A DNA stretch of 64,000 nucleotides from Pseudomonas citronellolis (GCF_900112375.1 NZ_FOLS01000029.1:1-64000), one strand, 5' to 3'. Numbered from the stretch's first letter, positions 18,019-27,262 are shown. The notes: generated by a model not told the origin, from the sequence alone. Numbers and translations are program-made.

Positions 18019-18987
18019 TCAGCGAGGCACGACCTTGACCCAATAGCGGGTGCGCTGGACGACCCGCACCGGCAGGCTGGAGGCCACCGCCCGCAGGGCC
18101 TTGTCGGTGTCGTCCAGGGAGAAGGTGCCGCTGATCCTGAGCCCCGCCACGGCGGGGTCGCAGTGCAGCCAGCCGCTGCGATAGCGAGCCAGCTCGGCCA
18201 GGAACTCATCCAGCCGCTGCCGGTTGGCGACCAGCAGCCCGGTGCTCCAGGCATCCTGGCCCGGAGAAACGGGGAAAGGCCTGCCGGCAGCATCGGCGCT
18301 GAGCGAGCACTGCTGGCCGGCCTCGAGCAACAGCGGCTGCCCGTGGGCCGGCGTGAGGCGGACACGGTGCTCGAAGACCGCGACCTGGGCGCTGTCGTCC
18401 TGCAGGCGCACGGCGAAGCGGGTGCCCAGCGCCTGCACCGTTCCTTGCGGCACCTGGACGAGGAAGGGGCGGTTCAGGCTATCGGGGGCCGTGGTCACCA
18501 GCAGCTCGCCGCGACGCAGGATCAACTGGCGCTGGTGGGCGTCATAGGCGACATCCACCGCGCTGTCGCTGTTGAGCTGTACGCGGGTGCCGTCAGGCAA
18601 GGTAGTGCCGAACCGCTCGCCCAGCGGGCTACGCAGGTCCGCATCCCATCCCGCCGTCCTGGTGTAGCGAAGGCCGCCATAGCCCAGCGCCGTGCTGCCC
18701 GCGACGAGCACGAAGCCCTTGAGCAGCGTGCGTCGGTTCAGGCGTCCGTTCCGCTCGGCCTGGAGCAGGGCCCGGGGCGCGAGCGAAGCGGGCAGGCGGC
18801 CGAACTGGCCAAGCGTCAGCTCCACCTGGCGCCAGGCCCAGGCGTTCTCGCCGCGCTCTTCCAGCCAGCGCTGCCAGGCATTGCGGTCGTGCTCGGTGGC
18901 GTGTTCGCTCTGCAGCAGGCTGTGCCAGGTGGCGGCCTGCTCCAGCGCTTCGCGCTGCTGTCGGTCGAGGCGGTCCAGGAGGCTCAG
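18019..18987 (-). CDS. FecR-family anti-sigma factor with probable CTG start
   Basis: This transmembrane regulator relays the receptor signal to the ECF sigma factor encoded just upstream. Reading from a CTG at 18987 gives 322 residues: an N-terminal DUF4880 region (EALEQAATWHSLLQSEHA, then WQRWLEERGENAWAWRQVE), a membrane segment around residues 85-105 (TLLKGFVLVAGSTALGYGG) and a periplasmic FecR domain with TTLPDGTRVQLNSDSAVD. The first conventional start, a GTG at 18825, would delete most of the sigma-binding region. No in-frame ATG, GTG or TTG was found in the nearby part of the sigma gene. The CTG overlaps the sigma stop as CTGA and has GGGAG seven bases upstream. Confidence 0.72.
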   Translation of the reverse strand: MSLLDRLDRQQREALEQAATWHSLLQSEHATEHDRNAWQRWLEERGENAWAWRQVELTLGQFGRLPASLAPRALLQAERNGRLNRRTLLKGFVLVAGSTALGYGGLRYTRTAGWDADLRSPLGERFGTTLPDGTRVQLNSDSAVDVAYDAHQRQLILRRGELLVTTAPDSLNRPFLVQVPQGTVQALGTRFAVRLQDDSAQVAVFEHRVRLTPAHGQPLLLEAGQQCSLSADAAGRPFPVSPGQDAWSTGLLVANRQRLDEFLAELARYRSGWLHCDPAVAGLRISGTFSLDDTDKALRAVASSLPVRVVQRTRYWVKVVPR

Positions 18988-19508
18988 GGCAGGGCTCCCA
19001 GGCGGAAGAGCATGCAGTGATGGGTGGCCTTGGCGATGTAGCGGGTGATGGTGACCTCGCTGAGGCCCTCGGCTTCGGCGATCTTCCGGTAGGTCATGCC
19101 CTCGAGTTGGGAAAGCAGGAAAGCGCGCCGCACCTTCGGGCCCAGCCCGGCCAGCATACGGTCCAGCTCGCAGAGCGTTTCGAGCAGGATGGCCCGGTCC
19201 TCTTCGCTGATTTCCAGCGCCTCGGGCTGGCCGGCCAGCTCCGCGAGCCAGGCGCGCTCCAGGCGGTCGCGCCGGTAGTGGTCGATCATCAGCCTACGCG
19301 CGATGGTGGCCAGGTAGCCCCGGGGCTCGCGTACCTCCTGCAGGCGATCCGGGGCGTCCTGGGCGGTCAGGATGCGGATGAACACATCCTGCACCAGGTC
19401 CCGGGCAAGCTCGGTGCAATTGACCCGCGGCCGCAACCAGCCGAGCAGCCAGCGGTGATTGTCTTGATAGAGGTGACTCACCAATTCCCTGGTACGCGAT
19501 GCCGACAT
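18984..19508 (-). CDS. FecI-type ECF sigma factor
   Basis: This 174-residue sigma-70 family protein has region 2 (residues 10-85, ARDLVQDVFIRILTA and IDHYRRDRLERAWL) and region 4 (residues 118-165, FLLSQLEGMTYRKIAEAEGLSEVTITRYI). The FecR and receptor genes follow on the same strand, and the sigma factor should drive the receptor. A Fur-box-like sequence lies 20-38 bases before the ATG, predicting expression under iron limitation. It could be an FpvI analogue, since none sits beside fpvR, but that is speculation. Confidence 0.9.
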   Translation of the reverse strand: MSASRTRELVSHLYQDNHRWLLGWLRPRVNCTELARDLVQDVFIRILTAQDAPDRLQEVREPRGYLATIARRLMIDHYRRDRLERAWLAELAGQPEALEISEEDRAILLETLCELDRMLAGLGPKVRRAFLLSQLEGMTYRKIAEAEGLSEVTITRYIAKATHHCMLFRLGALP

Positions 19509-19527
19509 GGATAGTCTGGGTCATGAA

Positions 19528-19546
19528 ATTGAGACTTATTACCATC
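19528..19546 (-). promoter_or_regulatory. Fur-box-like site upstream of the first ECF sigma gene
   Basis: On the minus strand the 19 bases GATGGTAATAAGTCTCAAT resemble Fur sites found in front of FecI-type sigma genes. The site lies just before the sigma ATG. Confidence 0.55.
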
Positions 19547-19638
19547 TTATGATTTTCGCCAGGCCTCCGGCAAGGCTGGCACGGAAGAGAGGATGCCTGT
19601 TTGGCAGGCTTGTTTTGCGTGTGGCAGCCAGGTTATAA

Positions 19639-19657
19639 ATGATAACTATTGCCATTT
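19639..19657 (+). promoter_or_regulatory. Fur-box-like site upstream of the second ECF sigma gene
   Basis: The 19 bases AATGATAACTATTGCCATT match much of the Fur consensus and lie 44 bases before the second sigma ATG in the divergent intergenic region. Confidence 0.65.
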
Positions 19658-19700
19658 GACAATCCCTCCCTGCGCTCCTCCAGCAAACACGAGGCCACCA

Positions 19701-20228
19701 ATGTCCGTCGCCGAGCTTCCCGGGCAGCAGGGGTTGCATTTGCTGTACAGCGATCACCACGGCTGGCTCAAGGGCTGGCTGCACAAGCGCCTTGGCAATG
19801 CAGCCGATGCAGCGGACATGGCCCATGACGTGTTCTTGCGTCTGCTGCTCAAGCCTGCCTCGCGTGGCTTCTCCAGCCCGGTGGATGCGCGTGCCTACCT
19901 GCGCACGATGGCCCGCGGGATGTGCATCGACCTGTGGCGCCGGCGCGAGGTGGAGCAGGCCTGGCTGGACACGCTGGCGGCCCAGCCGGAGCCTTTCGAG
20001 CCGTCGCCCGAGTTCCGCCTGCTGGTGATCGAGACGATCCTGGAGGTCGGCGCCGTGCTCGCGCGCCTTTCCGACAAGGCCCGGCAGGCATTCGTGATGG
20101 CGCAGATACATGGCCTGCCTACGCGGGAGATCGCCGCCAGCCTCGCGGTATCCGAGCGCATGGTCCAGAAGTACCTGGCGCAGGCCATGCTGCAACTGGC
20201 CCTGGTCGATGCCGGCCTGGCTCACTGA
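19701..20228 (+). CDS. FecI-type ECF sigma factor
   Basis: This 175-residue ECF sigma factor has region 2 with DMAHDVFLRLLLK and IDLWRRREVEQAWLD and region 4 with FVMAQIHGLPTREIAASLAVSERMVQKYL. It is transcribed divergently from the first sigma gene and followed within three bases by its FecR partner, then by a TonB receptor. The ATG at 19701 has GAGG seven bases upstream. It should be Fur-repressed and activate the receptor at 21461 when the cognate ferric siderophore binds. Confidence 0.9.
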   Translation: MSVAELPGQQGLHLLYSDHHGWLKGWLHKRLGNAADAADMAHDVFLRLLLKPASRGFSSPVDARAYLRTMARGMCIDLWRRREVEQAWLDTLAAQPEPFEPSPEFRLLVIETILEVGAVLARLSDKARQAFVMAQIHGLPTREIAASLAVSERMVQKYLAQAMLQLALVDAGLAH

Positions 20229-20231
20229 CGC

Positions 20232-21239
20232 ATGGACAGTAGGCCCGCAATGACGCTGCGCGACGACGAGGTCAAGGCCGATTTCGCCAGCCTGGAAGCT
20301 GCGGCGCAGTGGTACGCGACGCTCTATGCCGAGGGCTCCACGGGGGCCGAGCGGAGTGCTTGGGAGCAGTGGCTCGCGCAATGCCCGGAGCACCGCCAGG
20401 CCTGGCGACATATCGAGGCCGTCAGTGCCCGTTTCGTCCCCCTGCGTGGCGATGGTGTGCGCGAAGCGGCCGCCGCGGCGGTGGGCGCCGCAACCAGCAA
20501 GGATCTGGAACGGCGCCTGGTGCTGCGCGGCCTGGCCGCGCTCGCCGGAGTGGGGCTGTGCGCCTGGCTGGGGTGGCGTTATTCGCCGCTGCCGGGGCTG
20601 GTCACGGCCTGTCGTTCGGACTTCAGCACCGGTATCGGCGAGCGGCGCGACCTGAAGCTGGCCGACGGCACGCGAGTCTGGTTGAACACCAGGAGCGCGC
20701 TGGACGTCGCCTACGACACCAGCCAACGCCTGCTGACCCTGGCGATGGGCGAAATACTCATCGATACCGCGAAGGACGACTTGCGACGGCCCTTCTTCGT
20801 CCGTACCGATTTCGGCAGCATGCAGGCACTGGGGACGCGCTTCAACGTCCGCCAGACGTCGACCCATACGCTGCTGGCGGTATTCGAGGGCAGCGTCAGG
20901 ATCCGCAATGCGGCGGGCGAGATGCAACTGGTCGCGGCCGGCCAGCAGCGCCAGTTCACGGCCACGGCCATCACCCCGACTATGCCTGCCGAGCCCATGC
21001 GGGAGGCCTGGACGCGGGGTGTCGTCCTGGCCGACAACATTCCGCTGGGCGTGCTGGTGGAGGAGCTGGGACGCTACCGACAAGGTCATCTTGGCGTGGC
21101 GCCGGAGGTGGCCGAGCTGAAGGTCGTGGGACGTTTCCCCATCGACGATCCCGATCATGCCCTGGCCATGCTCGAACGCAATCTGCCCGTGCGGGTACGC
21201 CATACCTTGCCCTGGTGGACGAGCATCGAGCCGCGTTGA
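20232..21239 (+). CDS. FecR-family anti-sigma factor
   Basis: This protein of 335 residues (329 if the ATG at 20250 is used) has an N-terminal DUF4880 region (AAAQWYATLYAEGSTGAERSA, residues 20-40 approximately), a membrane segment near residues 98-116 (GLAALAGVGLCAWLGWRY), and a periplasmic FecR domain with LKLADGTRVWLNTRSALDVAY and a C-terminal VVGRFPIDDPDHALAML. It would hold the upstream sigma factor until contacted by the receptor signalling domain. It sits three bases after the sigma stop. The second ATG is possible because neither start has a strong ribosome site. Confidence 0.88.
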   Translation: MDSRPAMTLRDDEVKADFASLEAAAQWYATLYAEGSTGAERSAWEQWLAQCPEHRQAWRHIEAVSARFVPLRGDGVREAAAAAVGAATSKDLERRLVLRGLAALAGVGLCAWLGWRYSPLPGLVTACRSDFSTGIGERRDLKLADGTRVWLNTRSALDVAYDTSQRLLTLAMGEILIDTAKDDLRRPFFVRTDFGSMQALGTRFNVRQTSTHTLLAVFEGSVRIRNAAGEMQLVAAGQQRQFTATAITPTMPAEPMREAWTRGVVLADNIPLGVLVEELGRYRQGHLGVAPEVAELKVVGRFPIDDPDHALAMLERNLPVRVRHTLPWWTSIEPR

Positions 21240-21460
21240 GCGGCGAGCGGCAGAAGCCTCGCGAATATTTTTCATCGCGACGGTTCGTTTTTCAGCGCCT
21301 CGTTCGATTCCGTAGATGACAGAGGAGCATTCGGGAGCATGAGCGCCCCGAGCGCGCCCGGCAGACGAGCCCACCCAGGCGGCCGCTGCCAGGGCTCCGG
21401 CGCCTGCCGTAGCGGCGCTGGCCCTCGCCTTGCCAACCGTCATTCCAGGGAAATCGTCCT

Positions 21461-23962
21461 ATGTTCTGCCCATCGTTCCGGTCGCGCGCCGTTTCCACCG
21501 GCCGCCCCCGCCTGCTCCTGCACTTCGCGCGTCGTCCCCTTTCGCTGGCAGTGCGCTGCGCGCTGTTGGGCGCCGTCACCGTGGCGGCCATGGGGGCGAG
21601 CGTCGCCACGCGGGTCGAGGCCGCCGTCAGCGCCGGGCGGACCGTGGCGAAGCGTTTCGACATCGCGGCCGGGCCGTTGTCGGCGGCGCTCAACCAACTG
21701 GCGGATCAGGCCGATGTGCTGCTGAGTGTTCCCGGCGCGGTGACGACGGGCAAGAGCAGCGCCGGTTTGCATGGAACCTACAGGCTGGACGAAGCATTCG
21801 ACCTGTTGCTGTCCGGTACGGGGCTGCAGGCGGTGGAGCAGGGCGACGGCAGCTACACGCTGCAGGCCATTCCCACCACCGGCGCGGCGGAGTTGGAGTT
21901 GTCGCCGATGACGGTGGTCGGTAGCGAGCCCGACGCGATCGCGCAGAGGGTCAATCCCGCCACCACGGTTGGCTCGAAGACGCCGCTGAGCCAGCGCGAG
22001 ATACCGCAGTCGGTCAGCGTGGTCGGCCAGCAACAGATCCAGCAGCAGAAAATGAAGAACCTCGACGACGCCATGCGCCAGAGCCCCGGGGTGACCGTCA
22101 GCCTGGCCAACCCGATGGCCACCGACTACTACGCGCGCGGCTTCCCGATCGGCACCTTCCAGCTCGACGGCGTGCCCACGGCGATCCCCGCCGGCGGCGC
22201 GGCGACCATCGCCGATAGCCTGGCCATGTACGAGCAGGTCGAGGTGCTGCGCGGGCCGGCCGGGCTGTTCAACGGCTTCGGTGGCGATGGCGGGGTGGTG
22301 AACCTGGTGCGCAAGCAGGCGCCGGCGCAGTTCCAGGGTTCGGCGGAAGTGCTGGCCGGCAGCCGCAGCACCCACCGCGAGCAACTGGACGTGGGCGGGC
22401 CGTTGAACGACGAAGGCAGCCTGCGCGGGCGCTTCGTCGGGCTGACCGGCTATGGCCATCAGATGCAGGATGGCACCTGGCAGCGTGACCAGCAGTTCTA
22501 CGGCACCCTGGAGGTCGATCCCGATCCGGACACCACCCTGCGCACCGGCATCAGCCATAGCGAAACCACCGCCAAGCCCATGTACGGCCTGCCCGGATAC
22601 TCGGACGGGCGCTTGCTCGACGTATCTCGCTCCACATATCTGGGCGCCAGCTGGAACGCCCTGAGCAACCGTCGCAGCAACGCCTTCGCCGAGGTCGAAC
22701 GGCAGCTGGCCAACGACTGGAAGGCCAAGCTCACCTACAACTACCTCACCATCGACACCCACTTCCTCAATGGCATTCCCGGCGGCCCGCTGGAGCCGGG
22801 CACCAACATCGGCAACCCCTACAGCTACAACTACCAGAGCGAGGATCGCCAGCAGGCCGTGGACACCTACGCCAGCGGGCCGTTCTCGCTGTTCGGCCGC
22901 GAGCACCAGCTGACCTTCGGCGCCAACTACCTGCACGAGAACACCCACAACACCCAGCGCTTCATCAACACCGAGACCAGCGGCCTGGACGATTGGGGCG
23001 ACTACTTCGAGGACGTGTTCAGCAGCAACCCGCTCTACTCGAAGGACTTCGCCGGCGGCCGGCACAACGAGAACTGGACGCTGATCGAGCAGTACGGGGT
23101 CTACGGCAACGTGCGCCTGCACCTGGCCGACCCGCTGACGCTGGTCGCCGGTGGGCGGATGACCTGGTGGCATGCGCGCATCAAGCCCGCCGACGCCTAT
23201 GACAACTACTTCGGCACGCCGCCCTCCGATACGCACGTCAAGGGCAAGTTCTCGCCCATCGTCGGGCTGGTCTATGCGCTCGACGACACCTATTCGGCCT
23301 ATGCCAGCTACACCTCGATCTTCAAGCCGCAGAGCGGCTTCTACACCGAGGCCGGCAGCCTGATCGAACCCGTCGAGGGCAAGCAGTACGAGCTGGGCAT
23401 CAAGGGCGAATACCTCGGCGGCCGGGCCAACGCCTCGGCGGCGCTGTTCCAGATCGACGAGAGCAACCGCGCCCTGTCCGACCCGCGCTTCCCCGGCTAC
23501 TACCTGGCCCAGGGCAAGGCGCGCAGCCAGGGCCTGGAACTGCAGGTCAGCGGCATGCTGCTGCCGGGCTGGACGCTCTCCGCCGGCTACACCTACGACG
23601 ACGTCAAGTCGCTGGACGACAGCACCAATGCCGGCGCGCCGTTCAGCATGGTGGCCCCCAGGCACCTGTTCAAGCTGGCCTCCGACTACCAGTTGCCCGG
23701 CGCCTGGCGCCAATGGAGCATCGGCGGCGCGGCCTATGCCACCAGCTCCACCGGCTGGAAGGACAGCAGCGGCGAGTGGAACGGCGGCGGCTATGCGACC
23801 CTGGATGCCCACGTGGCCTACCAGTTCCTGCCCGACTGGAGCGTCGGCCTGTACGGCAGCAACATCCTGGACCGCAAGTACTACCAGTCGATCGCCGGCG
23901 CCGCCGGCAACTACTACGGCGAGCCGCGCACCCTGCTGGCCTCGCTGCGCACCACCTTCTAA
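21461..23962 (+). CDS. TonB-dependent siderophore receptor with signalling domain
   Basis: This 833-residue outer-membrane receptor has a long leader (hydrophobic core about residues 28-55), a secretin/TonB N-terminal signalling domain (KRFDIAAGPLSAALNQLADQ, residues 66-85), a plug with SQREIPQSVSVVGQQQIQQQ and VEVLRGPAGLFNGFG, and a barrel ending LLASLRTTF. It is the receptor of the second sigma/anti-sigma module. Genes for a membrane-fusion protein and an ABC transporter follow on the same strand, separated by a strong hairpin. The ligand is unknown; a pyoverdine-like or hydroxamate siderophore is a reasonable guess. Confidence 0.88.
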   Translation: MFCPSFRSRAVSTGRPRLLLHFARRPLSLAVRCALLGAVTVAAMGASVATRVEAAVSAGRTVAKRFDIAAGPLSAALNQLADQADVLLSVPGAVTTGKSSAGLHGTYRLDEAFDLLLSGTGLQAVEQGDGSYTLQAIPTTGAAELELSPMTVVGSEPDAIAQRVNPATTVGSKTPLSQREIPQSVSVVGQQQIQQQKMKNLDDAMRQSPGVTVSLANPMATDYYARGFPIGTFQLDGVPTAIPAGGAATIADSLAMYEQVEVLRGPAGLFNGFGGDGGVVNLVRKQAPAQFQGSAEVLAGSRSTHREQLDVGGPLNDEGSLRGRFVGLTGYGHQMQDGTWQRDQQFYGTLEVDPDPDTTLRTGISHSETTAKPMYGLPGYSDGRLLDVSRSTYLGASWNALSNRRSNAFAEVERQLANDWKAKLTYNYLTIDTHFLNGIPGGPLEPGTNIGNPYSYNYQSEDRQQAVDTYASGPFSLFGREHQLTFGANYLHENTHNTQRFINTETSGLDDWGDYFEDVFSSNPLYSKDFAGGRHNENWTLIEQYGVYGNVRLHLADPLTLVAGGRMTWWHARIKPADAYDNYFGTPPSDTHVKGKFSPIVGLVYALDDTYSAYASYTSIFKPQSGFYTEAGSLIEPVEGKQYELGIKGEYLGGRANASAALFQIDESNRALSDPRFPGYYLAQGKARSQGLELQVSGMLLPGWTLSAGYTYDDVKSLDDSTNAGAPFSMVAPRHLFKLASDYQLPGAWRQWSIGGAAYATSSTGWKDSSGEWNGGGYATLDAHVAYQFLPDWSVGLYGSNILDRKYYQSIAGAAGNYYGEPRTLLASLRTTF

Positions 23963-23972
23963 CCCGCTGCAA

Positions 23973-24004
23973 GCCCGCCCCGGTGCCGCCGCGCCGGGGC
24001 GGGC
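23973..24004 (+). terminator. Strong GC hairpin after the second receptor gene
   Basis: Arms GCCCGCCCCGG and CCGGGGCGGGC pair perfectly over 11 bases around a ten-base loop. There is no T-run, so it may weaken rather than stop transcription into the transporter genes. Confidence 0.5.
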
Positions 24005-24082
24005 GGCCAGCCTGCCGGTGCCTGGTAACCGGCATACCCTGGCGCGGCCCACGGGCTGCGCTTCGCTGCCACGAGGTCGTCG

Positions 24083-25282
24083 ATGCTCCCCCGCCGCAAC
24101 CCTTTCCTCCGCTTCCTGCCCTTCCTGGTTCCGCTGGCGCTGCTGCTCGGGCTGCTCTGGTGGACGCTGCTGCGCACTGTGCAGACCGTCGACAGCGTGC
24201 CCGTCGGCTACGGTGACATCGAAGCCAGCGTGAGCGCCGTGGGCACCCTGCAGCCGCAGAGCTACGTGGACGTGGGCGCCCAGGCTTCGGGCGCGATCCG
24301 GCGCATCGCGGTGCACCCCGGCAGCGTGGTGCGCAAGGGCGAGTTGCTGGTGGAGATCGACCCGTCGCTGCAGCAGGCCAAGGTCGATGCCGACCGCGCC
24401 GCGCTCGACAGCCTGCGCGCGCAGCTGGCCGCGGCGCAGGCGCAGCGCGACCTGGCCCAGCAGGACGCGCAACGGCAGCAGCAGATGCACGTCCATGGCG
24501 CTACCCGCCTGGAGGACCTGCAGGTCGCCGAGGCCGGCCTGCGCGTGGCGGTGGCGCGGATCGCCGACCTCACGGCGCAGGTCGTCGGGGCGCAGTCCAC
24601 CTTGACGGGCGACCTGGCGCAGCTGGGCTACACCCGTATCTACGCGCCGATGGCCGGCACCGTCGTCACCCTCGATGCGCGCGAGGGCCAGACCCTCAAC
24701 GCCACCTACCAGACGCCCAACCTGCTGCGCATCGCCGACCTGTCGCAGATGACGGTGTGGACCGAGGTGTCCGAGGCCGACATCGGCCGCATCCACCCCG
24801 GCATGCCGGTGTACTTCACCACCCTGGGCAGCCAGACCGAGAGCGGCGTGCGGCGCTGGCGCGGCCGGGTGCGCCAGGTCCTGCCGGCGCCGCCGAACCC
24901 GCCGGGGCAGGCGCGCGAGCAGGGCGGCGCCCAGGCCACGACGGCGCCGCCGGCGGGCAAGGTGGTGCTCTACACCGTGCTGTTCGACGTGGACAACGCC
25001 GATGGCGCGCTGATGCCGCAGATGAGCGCCCAGGTGTTCTTCGTGCAGGCCAGCGCCAGCCATGTGCTGCTGGCGCCCCTGGCGGCGCTGAAGGCCGGCG
25101 CCGGCAAGGCGGATGCCTACACTGCGCAGGTCCAGGCCGGCGGCGGCATCGAAACGCGCCAGGTGCGCATCGGCGTGCGCGACCGCCTGCATGCCGAGGT
25201 GCTCTCCGGGCTGGCGGCCGGCGAACGGCTGGTCACCGCGATCCACCGGCAGCACGCCGGCGCCGGGAGGTTCCGGTGGTAG
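24083..25282 (+). CDS. MacA/PvdR-like periplasmic adaptor
   Basis: This 399-residue membrane-fusion protein has an N-terminal membrane segment (residues 11-30), a lipoyl half-motif (GTLQPQSYVDVGAQASGAI), an alpha hairpin (residues 95-155), and the beta-barrel segment TRIYAPMAGTVVTLDAREGQTLNA. It is clearly a paralogue of PvdR, sharing long stretches such as VEIDPS and the Q-rich hairpin. The partner ABC transporter gene overlaps its end. Following a signalling receptor, it probably serves export or recycling of that receptor's siderophore; this is inferred from context. Confidence 0.87.
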   Translation: MLPRRNPFLRFLPFLVPLALLLGLLWWTLLRTVQTVDSVPVGYGDIEASVSAVGTLQPQSYVDVGAQASGAIRRIAVHPGSVVRKGELLVEIDPSLQQAKVDADRAALDSLRAQLAAAQAQRDLAQQDAQRQQQMHVHGATRLEDLQVAEAGLRVAVARIADLTAQVVGAQSTLTGDLAQLGYTRIYAPMAGTVVTLDAREGQTLNATYQTPNLLRIADLSQMTVWTEVSEADIGRIHPGMPVYFTTLGSQTESGVRRWRGRVRQVLPAPPNPPGQAREQGGAQATTAPPAGKVVLYTVLFDVDNADGALMPQMSAQVFFVQASASHVLLAPLAALKAGAGKADAYTAQVQAGGGIETRQVRIGVRDRLHAEVLSGLAAGERLVTAIHRQHAGAGRFRW

Positions 25283-27222
25283 CGCCGCTGATCGAACTGC
25301 GCGACATCCGCAAGACCTACGGCGGTGGCGACAGCCCGGCGCTGGAGGTGCTGCACGGCATCGACCTGTCGATCGGCGCCGGCGAGTTCGTCGCCATCAT
25401 GGGCGCCTCCGGCTCGGGCAAGTCCACGCTGATGCACATCCTCGGCTGCCTGGACCGGCCCAGCGCAGGCAGCTACCGCTTCGCCGGGCAGGACATCGGC
25501 GCCTTCGACGCCGACCAACTGGCCTGGCTGCGCCGCGAGGCGTTCGGCTTCGTGTTCCAGGGCTACCACCTGATCCGCACGCTGGATGCCCTGCGCAATG
25601 TCGAGATGCCCGCCGTCTATTCCGGCGTGCCCGCGGCCGAGCGCGACGGCCGCGCCCGCCAGTTGCTCGAGCGCCTGGGCCTGGGCGAGCGGCTGGGCAA
25701 CCGTCCCCACCAGCTCTCCGGCGGCCAGCAGCAACGGGTGTCGATCGCCCGCGCGTTGATGAACGGCGGGCGCATCATCCTCGCCGACGAGCCGACCGGA
25801 GCCCTGGACAGCAAGAGCGGCGCCGAGGTGATGGCGCTGCTGGCGGAACTGGCGGACGCCGGCCACACGATCATCCTCATCACCCACGACCGCGACGTGG
25901 CGGCGAAGGCGCGGCGCGTGGTGGAGATCCACGACGGGCGCATCGTCAGCGATTCCGCCGACGCCGCGGTGGAGCAGGGCGGGGCCGGGCATGATTTCAT
26001 GGCGGCGATGGCCGAGGGCGTGGCGCGCGCGGCCTCGCCGTGGACCGATGCGCGCGAGGCCATCCGCAGCGCCTGGCGGGTGATGTGGCTCAACCGCTTC
26101 CGCACCCTGCTGACGCTGCTCGGCATCGTCATCGGCGTGGCCTCGGTGATCGTGATGCTGGCCGTGGGCGCCGGCACCCAGGAACAGGTCATCGCGCGGA
26201 TGGCGATCTTCGGCACCAACCGCCTCTACGTGGTGCCCGGCGGCGACAGCGCGCGCGGCCCCGGCGGCACGCTGAGCGAAGCCGACGCGGCGCTGCTGCG
26301 GCAGGTGCCCAACGTCAGCGTGGCGATGCCCTTCGTCCAGGGCCAGGTGACGCTGCGCGCCGGCAACGTCGATACGCTCGGCCCGCTGTGGGCGGTGACG
26401 CCGGATGCGCAACGGGTGCTCAACTGGAAGCCGGCCCGCGGACAGCTCTTCACCTGGGAAGACGAGCGCACCCTCGCACCGGTGCTGCTGCTGGGCAAGA
26501 AGGTGCGCGAGCGCCTGTTCGGCGACCTCGATCCGCTGGGGCGCTACGTGCTGGTCGACAACGTGCCGTTCCAGGTCATCGGCGAGCTGGAGGAGAAGGG
26601 CGCGCTATCGGGGGATGCCGACGACGACGATGTGGTCATGGCGCCGTTTTCCACCGGTAGCCGCCGTGTGCTCGGCCGCCTCGACCTGTCGTGGATCTCG
26701 GTATTGATCGATGACCTGGAGCAATCCGCGGCCACCGCCCGGCAGATCACCGCGACGCTGGCTGAGGCCCACCACGTGCAGGACTTCCACGTCTACGACC
26801 GCGCGGCCTCGGTCAAGGCGCAGCAGGACACTCAGCAGACGCTGACCCTGCTGCTCGGGCTGATCGCCGCGGTGTCCCTGGTGGTGGGGGGCATCGGGGT
26901 GATGAACATCATGCTGATGACGGTCCGCGAGCGCACGCGCGAGATCGGCATCCGCCTGGCGACCGGGGCCCGCCAGCGCGACATCCTGCGCCAGTTCCTC
27001 AGCGAGGCCATGCTGGTGTCGCTGGTCGGCGGCGTGGCGGGCACGGTGATAGGCCTGGGCATAGGCGCGGCACTGATCCTCTGGGAGGTGCCGATCATCT
27101 TCTCGCTGCGGGGCATACTCACCGCCTTCGTCTGTGCCCTGGGCACCGGGCTGCTGTTCGGCTTCATGCCGGCCCGGCAGGCGGCGCGACTCGATCCGGT
27201 GGTGGCGCTGGCGAGCGAATGA
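25276..27222 (+). CDS. MacB/PvdT-like ABC transporter (second copy)
   Basis: This 648-residue protein has an ATPase domain with [24 protein letters not shown] and [11 protein letters not shown], then the MacB membrane arrangement with one helix near residue 285, a periplasmic domain and three C-terminal helices. The GTG at 25276 is chosen: it overlaps the adaptor stop (GTGGTAG) and has GGGAGG five bases upstream. It parallels PvdT but no outer-membrane channel gene follows; the next gene is convergent. OpmQ or another TolC-type channel would have to complete the pump. Confidence 0.87.
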   Translation: MVAPLIELRDIRKTYGGGDSPALEVLHGIDLSIGAGEFVAIMGASGSGKSTLMHILGCLDRPSAGSYRFAGQDIGAFDADQLAWLRREAFGFVFQGYHLIRTLDALRNVEMPAVYSGVPAAERDGRARQLLERLGLGERLGNRPHQLSGGQQQRVSIARALMNGGRIILADEPTGALDSKSGAEVMALLAELADAGHTIILITHDRDVAAKARRVVEIHDGRIVSDSADAAVEQGGAGHDFMAAMAEGVARAASPWTDAREAIRSAWRVMWLNRFRTLLTLLGIVIGVASVIVMLAVGAGTQEQVIARMAIFGTNRLYVVPGGDSARGPGGTLSEADAALLRQVPNVSVAMPFVQGQVTLRAGNVDTLGPLWAVTPDAQRVLNWKPARGQLFTWEDERTLAPVLLLGKKVRERLFGDLDPLGRYVLVDNVPFQVIGELEEKGALSGDADDDDVVMAPFSTGSRRVLGRLDLSWISVLIDDLEQSAATARQITATLAEAHHVQDFHVYDRAASVKAQQDTQQTLTLLLGLIAAVSLVVGGIGVMNIMLMTVRERTREIGIRLATGARQRDILRQFLSEAMLVSLVGGVAGTVIGLGIGAALILWEVPIIFSLRGILTAFVCALGTGLLFGFMPARQAARLDPVVALASE

Positions 27223-27262
27223 GGGCACTGGGGCGCTCGATGAGAGCGGGCCTAGGTGCTCC

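Noticed and set aside
18019-18825. GTG at 18825 as the FecR start
   Set aside because: It would remove the conserved sigma-binding N-terminus that is encoded in frame upstream.
21440-25255. A 1,271-codon minus-strand open frame
   Set aside because: It is antisense to the second receptor and the adaptor genes and has no domain logic.
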